This document shows, one piece after another, positions 15,349-27,745 of a stretch of DNA of 64,000 nt (positions are counted from its first letter, which is position 1; each line of letters begins with the position of its first letter). The stretch comes from an uncultured Jannaschia sp. GTDB lineage: Bacteria > Pseudomonadota > Alphaproteobacteria > Rhodobacterales > Rhodobacteraceae. The position numbers were made by a program, and so were the translations under genes. The notes beneath the pieces are model-generated. The model made no database searches. It saw only the letters and a list, made by a program, of their open reading frames with translations, and was not told the DNA's origin. The DNA is taken from NCBI RefSeq assembly GCF_947503795.1, contig NZ_CANNEZ010000001.1, positions 177,001-241,000 on the forward strand, read 5' to 3'.

Positions 15349-17283
15349 CTAGGCCAGGACGATGTCGTCGAGGATCGCGGTCAGCCCGGCATCGGTTGTC
15401 ACCGACAGCGTGTGGCCCGGCGCGAAGGTGAAGGCGATGCCCTCGAGCCCGACCGTCGCCGCGGCCAGCACCTCCGCTTGCGTCAAACCGCCCAAGCCGA
15501 ATGCGTCGGGCCGGATCGTGATCTCCTCGCCATCGGCCCAGTCCGCGAGGGTGTCGCGCCCACCGGTGAAGACGAACCGGTCCCGGTCGAGACCGCCCCA
15601 CAGCGCGTCGTCGCCGCCGCCGCCGATCAGCACATCCGTTCCCGGTCCGCCCGCCAAGAGGCCGCCGTCGCCCCAGGCCTGAAGCGTGTCGGCCCCCGCG
15701 CCGCCCACGAGGGTATCCACCCCATTGCCACCGACCAGCAAATCGTTGCCATCGTCGCCGAGGATGTAGTCGTCACCGTCGCCGCCGCCGATCGTGTCGT
15801 TCCAGTCGCCGCCGGTCAGCGTGTCGTTGCCCCAGTCGCCGAACATCCGGTCGTTTCCCGCGCCGCCGGACAGCCAGTCGTCGCCCGCGCCGCCATGCAT
15901 GACGTCGCGCGCGCCGTTGCCGTAGAGACGGTCGTCGTCGGCGCCGCCGAACATCCGGTCCTCACCTGCACCACCTACCAGGACGTCGCGCCCGCCCCAG
16001 CCCGACAGGACATCGTCGTCCTCCTCGCCGCGGAGCGTGTCTGCCCCGTCGCCGCCGTTCAGGACGTCATTGCCGCCGCCGCCCATAAGGGAATCGTCGC
16101 CTGTGCCGCCGCTGAGCGTATCCGTGCCGGCGCCGCCGAACAGCGTGTCGTCGCCTCCCCAGCCGGTCAGGAGATCGTCGAGATCGCCGCCGTCCATGAT
16201 GTCGATCCCGTCGCCGCCGTTCAGCGTGTCTGCCCCGTCGCCGCCCGACAGCGTGTCGTTGCCGATGCCGCCGAACAGGAGGTCGGTGCCCGCCCCGCCG
16301 TCGAGGAGATCGTCCCCGGCCTCGCCCCGGAGGGTGTCCGCATCTTGGTCGCCGTAGAGCTCGTCGCCATCCGCGCCGCCCCAGAGGAGGTCGTTCCCCG
16401 CCCCGCCGCGCAGGGTGTCGACCCCCGCATCGCCGACCAGGCGATCTGCCCCCGCCTCACCCAGCAAGAGGTCCGCGCCCGCGCCGCCGCGCAGAACGTC
16501 CGCGCCGTCGCCGCCGCTGAGGCTGTCGCCCCGCGCGCGCCCGATCAAAAGGTCCCGTCCGTCGCCGCCTTCGAGGAGCGTCGGCGCGTCGGCCACGAGA
16601 AGCGTGTCGTCGCCCGCACCGCCCGTCACCTCGACCCGCTGGGCGTCGGCGTTCCACGTACCGGTCCAATCCCCGGCGCCGGGGCCGTAGAGATAGTCGA
16701 GCGCCGCGATATCCAGATCCCGCAGATCGCGGGGGCGGGGGCCGGTGAAGGTGTAGGTCATGACCGAATGGTCGTCGTCATCGAGATGGTCAACCAGCAC
16801 ATTGGGCCCATCGAACGTGTGCTGCAGACCCATCACATGCCCGAGCTCGTGGAGCAGAACCGTGAAGCCCCAGCTTCCCGGATCCCAGTCGCCCGCGACG
16901 TTCATCACGATGGCGGATTCGGCGATGTGGCTGGTCGTGACATGGGGGTAGAAGGCATAGCCGGAAACCGTGCTGCCGCCGGTGCTCAGCCCGCTGGCGG
17001 AATAGGCGGACAGCATTGCCGCGCCCTCGACCTCGACGAAAACGACGCCGGTATGGGATTCGTAGAGCGCCAGCGCATCGCGGAAATTGTCGGCCTGTGC
17101 GGCGGTGAAGGCCGACACGCCGGTCGGCCCGTAATAGACATCTGCGACGGGCGGCAGGTTCGTGTCCGAGAGGATCGAATAGGTGACGACGACACCGACG
17201 CCGGTCGGGGCGTCGGCGTTCCAGCGCGCGACCGGATCGTCCAGCGATGCGACGATGGATGTATAGTCGGTGACGATCGGCAA
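15349..17283 (-). CDS. RTX metalloprotease, serralysin-like, with hemolysin-type calcium repeats
   Basis: About 644 residues. The N-terminal catalytic domain carries the zinc motif HELGHVMGLQH at about residues 145-155 and a Met-turn SVMTYT some 20 residues later, as in M10 peptidases. About 350 residues of GGxGxDxLxGG nonapeptide repeats follow (calcium beta-rolls), then a C-terminal strand-rich tail ending in a DDIVLA type I secretion signal pattern. It has no Sec signal peptide, which fits export by a type I secretion system; none is nearby. No ATG exists near the N terminus: a TTG at 17283 with GGAG seven bases upstream is my choice, and another TTG at 17301 is possible. Confidence 0.88.
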   Translation of the reverse strand: MPIVTDYTSIVASLDDPVARWNADAPTGVGVVVTYSILSDTNLPPVADVYYGPTGVSAFTAAQADNFRDALALYESHTGVVFVEVEGAAMLSAYSASGLSTGGSTVSGYAFYPHVTTSHIAESAIVMNVAGDWDPGSWGFTVLLHELGHVMGLQHTFDGPNVLVDHLDDDDHSVMTYTFTGPRPRDLRDLDIAALDYLYGPGAGDWTGTWNADAQRVEVTGGAGDDTLLVADAPTLLEGGDGRDLLIGRARGDSLSGGDGADVLRGGAGADLLLGEAGADRLVGDAGVDTLRGGAGNDLLWGGADGDELYGDQDADTLRGEAGDDLLDGGAGTDLLFGGIGNDTLSGGDGADTLNGGDGIDIMDGGDLDDLLTGWGGDDTLFGGAGTDTLSGGTGDDSLMGGGGNDVLNGGDGADTLRGEEDDDVLSGWGGRDVLVGGAGEDRMFGGADDDRLYGNGARDVMHGGAGDDWLSGGAGNDRMFGDWGNDTLTGGDWNDTIGGGDGDDYILGDDGNDLLVGGNGVDTLVGGAGADTLQAWGDGGLLAGGPGTDVLIGGGGDDALWGGLDRDRFVFTGGRDTLADWADGEEITIRPDAFGLGGLTQAEVLAAATVGLEGIAFTFAPGHTLSVTTDAGLTAILDDIVLA

Positions 17284-17406
17284 TGTCGGACTCCGCTGCA
17301 ATCCCGCGAGATTGCCGCAGCCGACTGAACGATCGGTAAATGCCCTGCGCCCAATTCGGTCCGTGGTTAAGGAAGGCCGAACAGCGATCCGGCCAAGCCG
17401 CCGTCG

Positions 17407-20928
<3,522 letters not shown>

Positions 20929-21005
20929 GGTCCGAATATGGGGGGTGGGCCCGTCGGGGTGAAGCCGCAATCCGCGCCCTGTCGCGTGGGCGCCGCACTT
21001 GGCCC

Positions 21006-21416
21006 TCAGGTCACCAACGCCAGATAGACCGCGTTCACCGCCAGCCCGATCACCGCGCTCACGACGACGTAGAGGAACGCGAGGCTCCAGCCCCCGGCCT
21101 GCAGGATCACGCCCCGCTCCTCGAAGCGGAACCGCAGCGCGCGCAGGGCCACGAAGCCGCACCACATGTTCCCGAGATAGAGCGCGGCGCCGACCAGCGC
21201 GATCAATCCCCCGATCGCCTTGACCGCAAGCGCGAGCGGGTCCGACAGGACCGCCATGGGCGCGGACATCTCGGTCATCGACGGCACCATCATCTCGCCT
21301 GTCATCGACCCCGACACGTTGGCCGCCACATCGACGCCGACCGCCACGAGGGTCCCTGCAAGGAGATAGACCTTCAGGTGATCGGTCGCGTCATGGATCT
21401 GATCGACGAGGGCCAT
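21006..21416 (-). CDS. membrane protein of unknown function
   Basis: A 136-residue protein with three to four hydrophobic segments (VYLLAGTLVAVGVDVAA, AIGGLIALVGAALYLGNMW, LAFLYVVVSAVIGLAVNAV) and methionine-rich loop GEMMVPSMTEM. I recognise no family. The start is the ATG at 21416, since upstream alternatives are TTG codons without ribosome binding sites. It is oriented like dnaE, 77 bases upstream of it, and diverges from xdhA. Confidence 0.65.
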   Translation of the reverse strand: MALVDQIHDATDHLKVYLLAGTLVAVGVDVAANVSGSMTGEMMVPSMTEMSAPMAVLSDPLALAVKAIGGLIALVGAALYLGNMWCGFVALRALRFRFEERGVILQAGGWSLAFLYVVVSAVIGLAVNAVYLALVT

Positions 21417-21598
21417 CGATGAAGACTGACCACGCGTCAGCCTCGCGATCAAGCAGGCCCGGTCTCACGATCCCTCGACGCCGGCCGCTGCGCCCCCCTT
21501 GCAATGCGGCGCGCCCGCTCGTCTAATCCGGTGGCCCGCCCTTCCTACGCCGCATCGGAAGGGGCTCCGGGCCGGACCGGTATCGCGGCGGGCATTCC

Positions 21599-23026
21599 AT
21601 GGAGATCACCTTCCGCCTGAACGGCGAGGACGTCACGGCGACGACCGAAGACCCGACCACGATGCTGCTCGACTGGCTGCGCGCGCGCGGTTTGACCGGC
21701 ACCAAGGAAGGCTGCAACGAGGGCGACTGCGGAGCCTGCTCGGTCGTCGTCACGGGGCCGGACGGCACGCCGAAGGCGCTGAACGCCTGCATCCTCTTCC
21801 TGCCGCAGCTTCATGGGCGCGCCGTGCGTACGGTCGAGGGGATCGCGGCGCCCGACGGCACCCTTCACCCGGTCCAGCAGGCGATGATCGACCGTCACGG
21901 CTCGCAATGCGGGTTCTGCACGCCGGGATTCATCACGACGATGGCCGCCGCCCACGCCCGCGGCGACACCGATCACGCCGACCAGATCGCGGGCAATCTC
22001 TGCCGCTGCACCGGCTACGCCCCGATCCTGCGCGCCGCCCGCGACGTCGAGGGCGCGCCGGTGCCCGCGCATATGGTCGAGACACCCCCCGAGGTGCCCG
22101 CGACCTCGCCGCCGCGCGCCCCCCGTCCGCTGGCCGATCACGGCACGCGCGGATCCGGCCCGGACAACGCGACCGCCTTCACGCCCGTTTCCGGCGACGA
22201 TCTTGCTGGATGGTATCTCGAGAACCCGGACGCCACGCTGGTTGCCGGCGCGACGGATGTCGGGCTCTGGGTGACGAAGCAGTTCCGCGACCTCGGCACG
22301 GTGGCCTTCCTCAATCGCTGCGACGATCTGCGAGCGGTAACGCAGACGGAGGCGGGGCTCGAAGTCGGCGCGATGTGCGACATGGAGACGCTGCGCCATG
22401 CGATCGCGCCGCATCACCCGTCCTTCGCCGAGATGCTGCGCCGCTACGGCAGCGTGCAGGTCCGCAACGCGGCGACACTGGGTGGCAACATCGCCAACGG
22501 CTCGCCCATCGGAGACAGCCCGCCGCCGCTGATCGCGCTCGGGGCGGTGCTGCATCTGCGCCGGGGCGACGATCGGCGCGAGATGCCGCTCGAGGCGTAT
22601 TTCCTCGACTACGGCAAGCAGGACCGCCGCCCGGGTGAGTTCGTCGAGCGCGTGACCATCCCCATCAGCGGCCCGGTGCTACATGTCCACAAGCTGTCGA
22701 AACGGTTCGACCAGGACATCTCGGCGGTTTGCGGGGCGTTCGTCCTGCCGGTCGCTGACGGCGTGATCCGGGACGCGCGGATCGCCTTCGGCGGCATGGC
22801 CGGCATCCCGAAACGTGCCACCGCGGTCGAGGCCGCCCTGGAAGGCCGCCCGCTCGACGACGCCACAATCGCCGCTGCGCAAAAATCCTTCAGGAAGGAT
22901 TTTACGCCGCTCGACGACATGCGCGCCTCGGCGACCTATCGGCTGGCCGCGGCCGAGGGGATGCTCAGGCGCACGGTGCAGGCGATGGCGGGCGCACCGG
23001 CTTCGGTCTTGGAGGTGCGCCCGTGA
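21599..23026 (+). CDS. xdhA: xanthine dehydrogenase small subunit
   Basis: A 475-residue subunit carrying two [2Fe-2S] clusters and FAD. Cluster cysteines: C39, C44, C47 and C64 in the plant-type ferredoxin part, and C104, C107, C135 and C137 (CGFC, CRC) in the second. The FAD domain has NAATLGGNIANGSPIGD near residue 290 and the C-terminal CO dehydrogenase flavoprotein domain follows. It passes electrons from the molybdenum site in XdhB to NAD+. Its stop overlaps the GTG start of xdhB by 4 bases. First gene of a seven- or eight-gene plus-strand unit joining xanthine oxidation to a BMP-type importer. Confidence 0.96.
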   Translation: MEITFRLNGEDVTATTEDPTTMLLDWLRARGLTGTKEGCNEGDCGACSVVVTGPDGTPKALNACILFLPQLHGRAVRTVEGIAAPDGTLHPVQQAMIDRHGSQCGFCTPGFITTMAAAHARGDTDHADQIAGNLCRCTGYAPILRAARDVEGAPVPAHMVETPPEVPATSPPRAPRPLADHGTRGSGPDNATAFTPVSGDDLAGWYLENPDATLVAGATDVGLWVTKQFRDLGTVAFLNRCDDLRAVTQTEAGLEVGAMCDMETLRHAIAPHHPSFAEMLRRYGSVQVRNAATLGGNIANGSPIGDSPPPLIALGAVLHLRRGDDRREMPLEAYFLDYGKQDRRPGEFVERVTIPISGPVLHVHKLSKRFDQDISAVCGAFVLPVADGVIRDARIAFGGMAGIPKRATAVEAALEGRPLDDATIAAAQKSFRKDFTPLDDMRASATYRLAAAEGMLRRTVQAMAGAPASVLEVRP

Positions 23027-25353
23027 CCGTCGCCAAGCCCCTCCCGCACGAGAGTGCGCGCCTGCATGTGACGGGCGCGGCGCGCTATACCGACGACATC
23101 CCCGCGCCCGAGGGCTGCCTGCACATCGCGTTCGGCCTCTCAGAACACGCCCGCGGCACGCTCGACGCGCTGGACCTCGACGCCGTGCGGGCCGCGCCGG
23201 GTGTCGTCGCCGTCTTCTCGGCCGATGATTTCGAGACGATGCCCGACTGCTCGCCCTCGCTTCACGACGAGCCGCTGCTTTCGACCGGCGAGATCCACTA
23301 TGCCGGTCAGCCGCTCTACATGGTGGTGGCCGACAGCCACCTGAACGCCCGGCGCGCCGCACGCCTGCACCGCGCCGAGGTGACCGAAGCGCCTGCACTC
23401 CTGACGATCGAGGACGCGCTCGCCGCCGAAAGCTGGTTCGACGACGGCCCGCGCATCTGGACCGATGGCGACGTGGAGGCAGCGCTTTCGGACGCGCCGC
23501 ACCGCCTGACCGGCGAGATCGAGATGGGCGGGCAGGAGCATTTCTACCTCGAGGGGCAGGCCGCGCTGGCGCTGCCATCCGAGGCGGGCGAGATGCATGT
23601 CCTAACCTCGACGCAGCACCCGACCGAGATCCAGCACAAGGTGGCCGACGCGCTGGGCCTGCCGATGCACGCCGTCCGGTCCGAGGTCCGCCGCATGGGC
23701 GGCGGGTTCGGCGGCAAGGAGAGCCAGGGCAACGCGCTGGCCATCGCCTGCGCGGTCGCCGCCACGCGCACCGGCCGCGCCTGCCGGATGCGCTACGACC
23801 GCGACGACGATTTCGTCGTTACCGGCAAGCGTCACGATTTCCGCATCGCCTACGAGGTCGGGCACGATGACGCGGGCCGCGTCCTCGGGGTCCGGTTCCG
23901 GCACTGGACGCGCTGCGGCTGGGCGCAGGACCTATCCCTGCCGGTGGCTGACCGGGCGATGCTGCATGCCGACAACGCCTACGACATCCCGGCGATGGAG
24001 ATCACCTCGTGGCGGCTGCGGACCAACACCCAGTCGGCGACCGCCTTCCGGGGCTTCGGCGGGCCGCAGGGAATGCTGGGCATCGAGCGGGTGATGGACC
24101 ACGTGGCGCACGCCACGGGGCGCGATCCGCTCGAGGTGCGGCGGCTCAACTTCTACGACGATGCCGGTGACGCAGCCGGGGGGCCAGCCCCCCGGACCCC
24201 CCGAGGTATTTCGGGCCAGAGGAAGACGGGGCGAACCCATTACGGTCAGGAGGTCTCGGATTTCTGCCTGAACGCTCTCGTCGACCGGTTGGCCGCGCGC
24301 TGCGACTATGCTGGCCGGCGGGCGCGGGTCGCGGAGTGGAACGCGGCGGACCCGGTCCTGAAGCGGGGCCTCGCGCTCACGCCCGTGAAGTTCGGCATTT
24401 CCTTCACGCTGACGCATCTCAACCAGGCGGGCGCGCTGGTTCATGTCTATGCCGACGGCTCGATCCATCTGAACCATGGCGGCACCGAGATGGGGCAGGG
24501 GCTCCATTCCAAGGTGGCGCAGATCGCTGCCGATCGGTTCGGCTGCGACCCCGCGCGGGTGAAGGTGACCGCCACGGATACCGGCAAGGTGCCCAATACC
24601 TCGGCCACGGCGGCTTCATCGGGGGCGGACCTGAACGGGATGGCGGTCAAGGCCGCCTGCGACACGATCCGCGACCGGATGGCCGAGGCGCTGGCCGCCG
24701 AGCATCAGGCGAGGCCGGGCGACGTCGTCTTCGCGGGCGACCGGGTCACGGTGGGCGGTGCCGAGTACGGCTTCGAGGAGGCCGCGGCCAAGGTCTATGC
24801 CGCGCGTGTTTCGCTGTCGTCGACGGGCTTCTACGCCACGCCCGAGATCACCTGGGACCGGGCGGCGGGGCAGGGCCGGCCGTTCTTCTATTTTGCCTAT
24901 GGCGCGGCCTGTTCGGAGGTGGTGATCGACACGCTGACGGGTGAGAACCGCATCCTCAGGACCGACATCCTGCACGACGCGGGGGCCTCGTTGAACCCGG
25001 CGCTGGACATCGGCCAGATCGAGGGTGGCTTCATCCAGGGCGCGGGCTGGCTGACGACCGAGGAGTTGGTCTGGGACGATCGCGGTCGCCTCCGGACCTA
25101 TGCGCCGTCGACCTACAAGATCCCCTGCGCCTCGGACGCGCCGGAGATCTTCAACGTCGACCTCTGGGACGCGCCCAACCGCGAGGACACGATCTACCGC
25201 TCGAAGGCCGTGGGCGAGCCGCCGTTCATGCACGGGATCAGCGTGCTCATGGCGCTGTCGGACGCGGTCGGGGCCTGCGGATCGGCCTATCCCGACCTCG
25301 ATGCGCCCGCGACGGCGGAGCGTGTGCTGGGCGCCGTCCGGGCCGTCTCGTGA
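23023..25353 (+). CDS. xdhB: xanthine dehydrogenase molybdopterin-binding subunit
   Basis: A 776-residue molybdenum subunit that hydroxylates hypoxanthine and xanthine. Cofactor-binding segments include MGGGFGGKES near residue 225, TAFRGFGGPQG near 340, GTEMGQGLHSK near 487 and the C-terminal KAVGEPPFMHG with the catalytic glutamate. Odd feature: residues about 385-401 (AGGPAPRTPRGISGQRK) are encoded by a palindromic repeat that also occurs between genes at 41954-42003; it is in frame and inserts just after LNFYDDAGD, before the conserved THYGQEV. The enzyme is probably still active because the site is a surface loop in the family, but this is inference. GTG start overlaps xdhA. Confidence 0.95.
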   Translation: MTVAKPLPHESARLHVTGAARYTDDIPAPEGCLHIAFGLSEHARGTLDALDLDAVRAAPGVVAVFSADDFETMPDCSPSLHDEPLLSTGEIHYAGQPLYMVVADSHLNARRAARLHRAEVTEAPALLTIEDALAAESWFDDGPRIWTDGDVEAALSDAPHRLTGEIEMGGQEHFYLEGQAALALPSEAGEMHVLTSTQHPTEIQHKVADALGLPMHAVRSEVRRMGGGFGGKESQGNALAIACAVAATRTGRACRMRYDRDDDFVVTGKRHDFRIAYEVGHDDAGRVLGVRFRHWTRCGWAQDLSLPVADRAMLHADNAYDIPAMEITSWRLRTNTQSATAFRGFGGPQGMLGIERVMDHVAHATGRDPLEVRRLNFYDDAGDAAGGPAPRTPRGISGQRKTGRTHYGQEVSDFCLNALVDRLAARCDYAGRRARVAEWNAADPVLKRGLALTPVKFGISFTLTHLNQAGALVHVYADGSIHLNHGGTEMGQGLHSKVAQIAADRFGCDPARVKVTATDTGKVPNTSATAASSGADLNGMAVKAACDTIRDRMAEALAAEHQARPGDVVFAGDRVTVGGAEYGFEEAAAKVYAARVSLSSTGFYATPEITWDRAAGQGRPFFYFAYGAACSEVVIDTLTGENRILRTDILHDAGASLNPALDIGQIEGGFIQGAGWLTTEELVWDDRGRLRTYAPSTYKIPCASDAPEIFNVDLWDAPNREDTIYRSKAVGEPPFMHGISVLMALSDAVGACGSAYPDLDAPATAERVLGAVRAVS
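24176..24225. repeat. palindromic repeat element, copy inside xdhB
   Basis: An 8-bp G/C stem (CCGGGGGG and CCCCCCGG) with a 4-base loop CCAG is followed by ACCCCCCGAGG and TATTTCGGGCCAGAGGA. From the second stem arm onward it matches the copy at 41954-42003 base for base over 36 bases. It is read in frame by xdhB and adds about 17 residues. Confidence 0.8.
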
Positions 25354-26222
25354 CGCTCGATCCCGCGCGGCTGCGGTGGGCGTTGGAGGCGCATGGCCCG
25401 GTTGCGCGGGTCGTTGTGGCGGACGCGCGGGGCTCGGTGCCGCGCGGTGCGGGCACGGAGATGCTGGTCTGGGCCGACGGCTTCGACGGCACGATCGGCG
25501 GCGGCGCCCTGGAATGGCGCGCACTGGCGGTGGCGCGCGGGGTGCTGGCGACGGGGGCCGCGCGGGTCGAGCGCGTGCCGCTGGGACCTGCGCTGGGACA
25601 GTGCTGCGGCGGGGCGGTGACGCTCGTGGTCGAGCGGTTGGAGACCGTGCCGGACCTCCCTTGGGCGCGCCGGATCGAGGGTGACCGCCCCGATCCGCGA
25701 CGGCCGGGCTTCCATGACGGCTGGCTGCGCGAGGAGGCGCCCGCGCCGGGCCGCGCGGTCTGGGTCTGGGGCGCGGGCCATGTGGGCGCGGCGCTGGTCG
25801 CGATCCTGGCGCCGCTCCGGTCCGTGGTCTGGATCGACGACGCGTCCGAGCGTTTCCCGGCGATCCCGGATGGCGTCGACCGGCTGGTGGCCCGCGACAT
25901 GCCCGCCGCCATGGCCCATGCGCCGCGGGACGCCGACCACGTCATCCTCACCTACAGCCACGAGATCGACCTCGCCCTCTGTCACGCGGCGCTCCGCCGA
26001 GGCTTCGCCAGTTGCGGTGTGATCGGTTCGGCCACCAAGCGTGCGCGGTTTCGGGCGCGGCTCATCGCGCTGGGGCACGCGGAACGGGCGATCGACCGTA
26101 TCGCCTGCCCGATCGGTGACCGGCGGCTGGGCAAGCACCCGCAAGGGATTGCCGTTGGCGTCGCCGCGGCCCTACTCTCGCGCGACGCGCCCGCAGAGGT
26201 GCCGGTGGGGACGATGGATTGA
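25350..26222 (+). CDS. xdhC: xanthine dehydrogenase accessory protein XdhC
   Basis: A 290-residue protein needed for insertion and sulfuration of the molybdenum cofactor of XdhB. The N-terminal part has GTIGGGALEW and the LGQCCGGAVTLVVE motif with paired cysteines; the C-terminal Rossmann-like part starts with VWVWGAGHVGAAL and contains GVIGSATKRARF. GTG start in a GTGA overlap with xdhB; its own stop overlaps the TTG start of the ABC ATPase, so the assembly factor and the transporter are translationally linked. Confidence 0.93.
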   Translation: MTLDPARLRWALEAHGPVARVVVADARGSVPRGAGTEMLVWADGFDGTIGGGALEWRALAVARGVLATGAARVERVPLGPALGQCCGGAVTLVVERLETVPDLPWARRIEGDRPDPRRPGFHDGWLREEAPAPGRAVWVWGAGHVGAALVAILAPLRSVVWIDDASERFPAIPDGVDRLVARDMPAAMAHAPRDADHVILTYSHEIDLALCHAALRRGFASCGVIGSATKRARFRARLIALGHAERAIDRIACPIGDRRLGKHPQGIAVGVAAALLSRDAPAEVPVGTMD

Positions 26223-27733
26223 CGACGCTTCTGGAACTCGACGGCCTGACCAAGGCCTATCCCGGCGTGGTGGCCAATGACGACGTGTCGTTCACCATCG
26301 CCGAGGGCGGCGTCCACGCGCTTCTGGGCGAGAACGGCGCGGGCAAGTCGACGCTGGTCAAGACGATCTACGGTTTGGTCAAGCCCGATGCCGGCACGAT
26401 GCGGCTGGGCGGCGCACCCTACATCCCGCCGGACCCGAAATCGGCGCGCGCCGCGGGCGTGGCGATGGTGTTCCAGCATTTCAGCCTGTTCGAGGCGCTA
26501 TCGGTGGCCGAGAACGTCGCCCTCGGGATGGAGGACCCGCCGAAGCCGCGCGATCTGGCGCGCCGTATCCGCGAGGTGTCGGAGTCCTACGGCCTGCCGC
26601 TCGATCCGGGGCGGCGCGTGGGCGATCTTTCGGCGGGCGAGCGCCAGCGGGTCGAGATCGTGCGCTGCCTTCTGCAGGATCCGCGCCTTCTGATCATGGA
26701 CGAGCCGACCAGCGTGCTGACCCCGCAGGAGGTCGAGATCCTGTTCTCCACGCTGCGCACCCTTTCGGCCGAGGGGACGGCGATCCTCTATATCTCCCAC
26801 AAGCTCGAGGAGATCCGCGCGCTGTGCGATGCGGCGACGATCCTGCGGGGCGGCAAGGTGGTGGGTGAATGCGACCCGCGCGCCGCCTCGGCGGCCGAAC
26901 TGGCCGAGCGAATGGTCGGTGCGGCGCTGACGGCCCCGAAAGCGGGCGGTGCGGCGCCGGGCGTCGACCTGTTGCAGGTTACGGGCCTGACATTGCCGCC
27001 GGCCTCGCAATTCGGAACGCCGCTCCGGGACGTGGCGGTGACCCTTCGCGCGGGCGAGGTGCTGGGCATCGGGGGCGTCGCCGGGAACGGGCAGGACGAA
27101 TTGCTGGGCGCGCTCTCGGGCGAGCGGTTGACGGCGGAGAACACCGTCGTGCTGGAAGGCGTCGACCTGTCGCGCGAGGGACCGAACGCGCGGCGGGCTG
27201 CGGGCCTTCTGACCGCGCCCGAGGAGCGGCTGGGCCATGCCGCGGCACCCGACATGACCCTGACCGAGAACGCCGCCCTGACGGGTGCGGCGCGACAGGG
27301 AATGCTCAATCGCGGGTTCCTCGACTGGGGCGGCGCGCGGGATTTCGCGGCCCGCATCGTCGAGCGCTTCGACGTGCGAACGCCGGGCGTCCATGTCGCG
27401 GCGCGCGCGCTGTCGGGCGGCAATCTGCAGAAATTCGTGATCGGGCGGGAGGTCCTGCAGGACCCGCGCGTCCTTGTCGTCAACCAGCCGACCTGGGGCG
27501 TCGATGCCAGTGCGGCCGCCGCCATCCGGCAGGCGCTTCTGGACCTCGCGGCGGGCGGCGCGGGCGTCATCGTGATCTCGCAGGACCTCGAGGAACTGCT
27601 GGAGATTTCGGATCGGTTCGCCGCGCTCAACGAAGGGCGCCTCGGTGCCTCGGTCCCGACGTCGGAGCTGACGATGGAACGGATCGGCCTGATGCTGGGC
27701 GGCGCGCATGACCTCGAGGTGGCCCATGCCTGA
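26219..27733 (+). CDS. BMP-type ABC transporter, duplicated ATP-binding protein (purine/nucleoside uptake)
   Basis: A 504-residue protein with two ABC domains. The first has an intact Walker A GENGAGKST near residue 38-46, LSAGERQRVEIVRCL and LLIMDEPT; the second has the degenerate P-loop GVAGNGQDELLGAL usual for the RbsA/NupA type and ALSGGNLQKFVIGRE. It energises the two permeases encoded next. The TTG start overlaps the xdhC stop by 4 bases. Position in the xdh operon argues for purine bases or nucleosides, not sugars, as substrate. Confidence 0.9.
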   Translation: MTTLLELDGLTKAYPGVVANDDVSFTIAEGGVHALLGENGAGKSTLVKTIYGLVKPDAGTMRLGGAPYIPPDPKSARAAGVAMVFQHFSLFEALSVAENVALGMEDPPKPRDLARRIREVSESYGLPLDPGRRVGDLSAGERQRVEIVRCLLQDPRLLIMDEPTSVLTPQEVEILFSTLRTLSAEGTAILYISHKLEEIRALCDAATILRGGKVVGECDPRAASAAELAERMVGAALTAPKAGGAAPGVDLLQVTGLTLPPASQFGTPLRDVAVTLRAGEVLGIGGVAGNGQDELLGALSGERLTAENTVVLEGVDLSREGPNARRAAGLLTAPEERLGHAAAPDMTLTENAALTGAARQGMLNRGFLDWGGARDFAARIVERFDVRTPGVHVAARALSGGNLQKFVIGREVLQDPRVLVVNQPTWGVDASAAAAIRQALLDLAAGGAGVIVISQDLEELLEISDRFAALNEGRLGASVPTSELTMERIGLMLGGAHDLEVAHA

Positions 27734-27745
27734 GGGGTTCGCGCG

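Noticed and set aside
15700-16600. Tandem repeats that could suggest a CRISPR or satellite region
   Set aside because: They are the imperfect 9-residue calcium-binding repeats of the RTX protease and vary in length and sequence.
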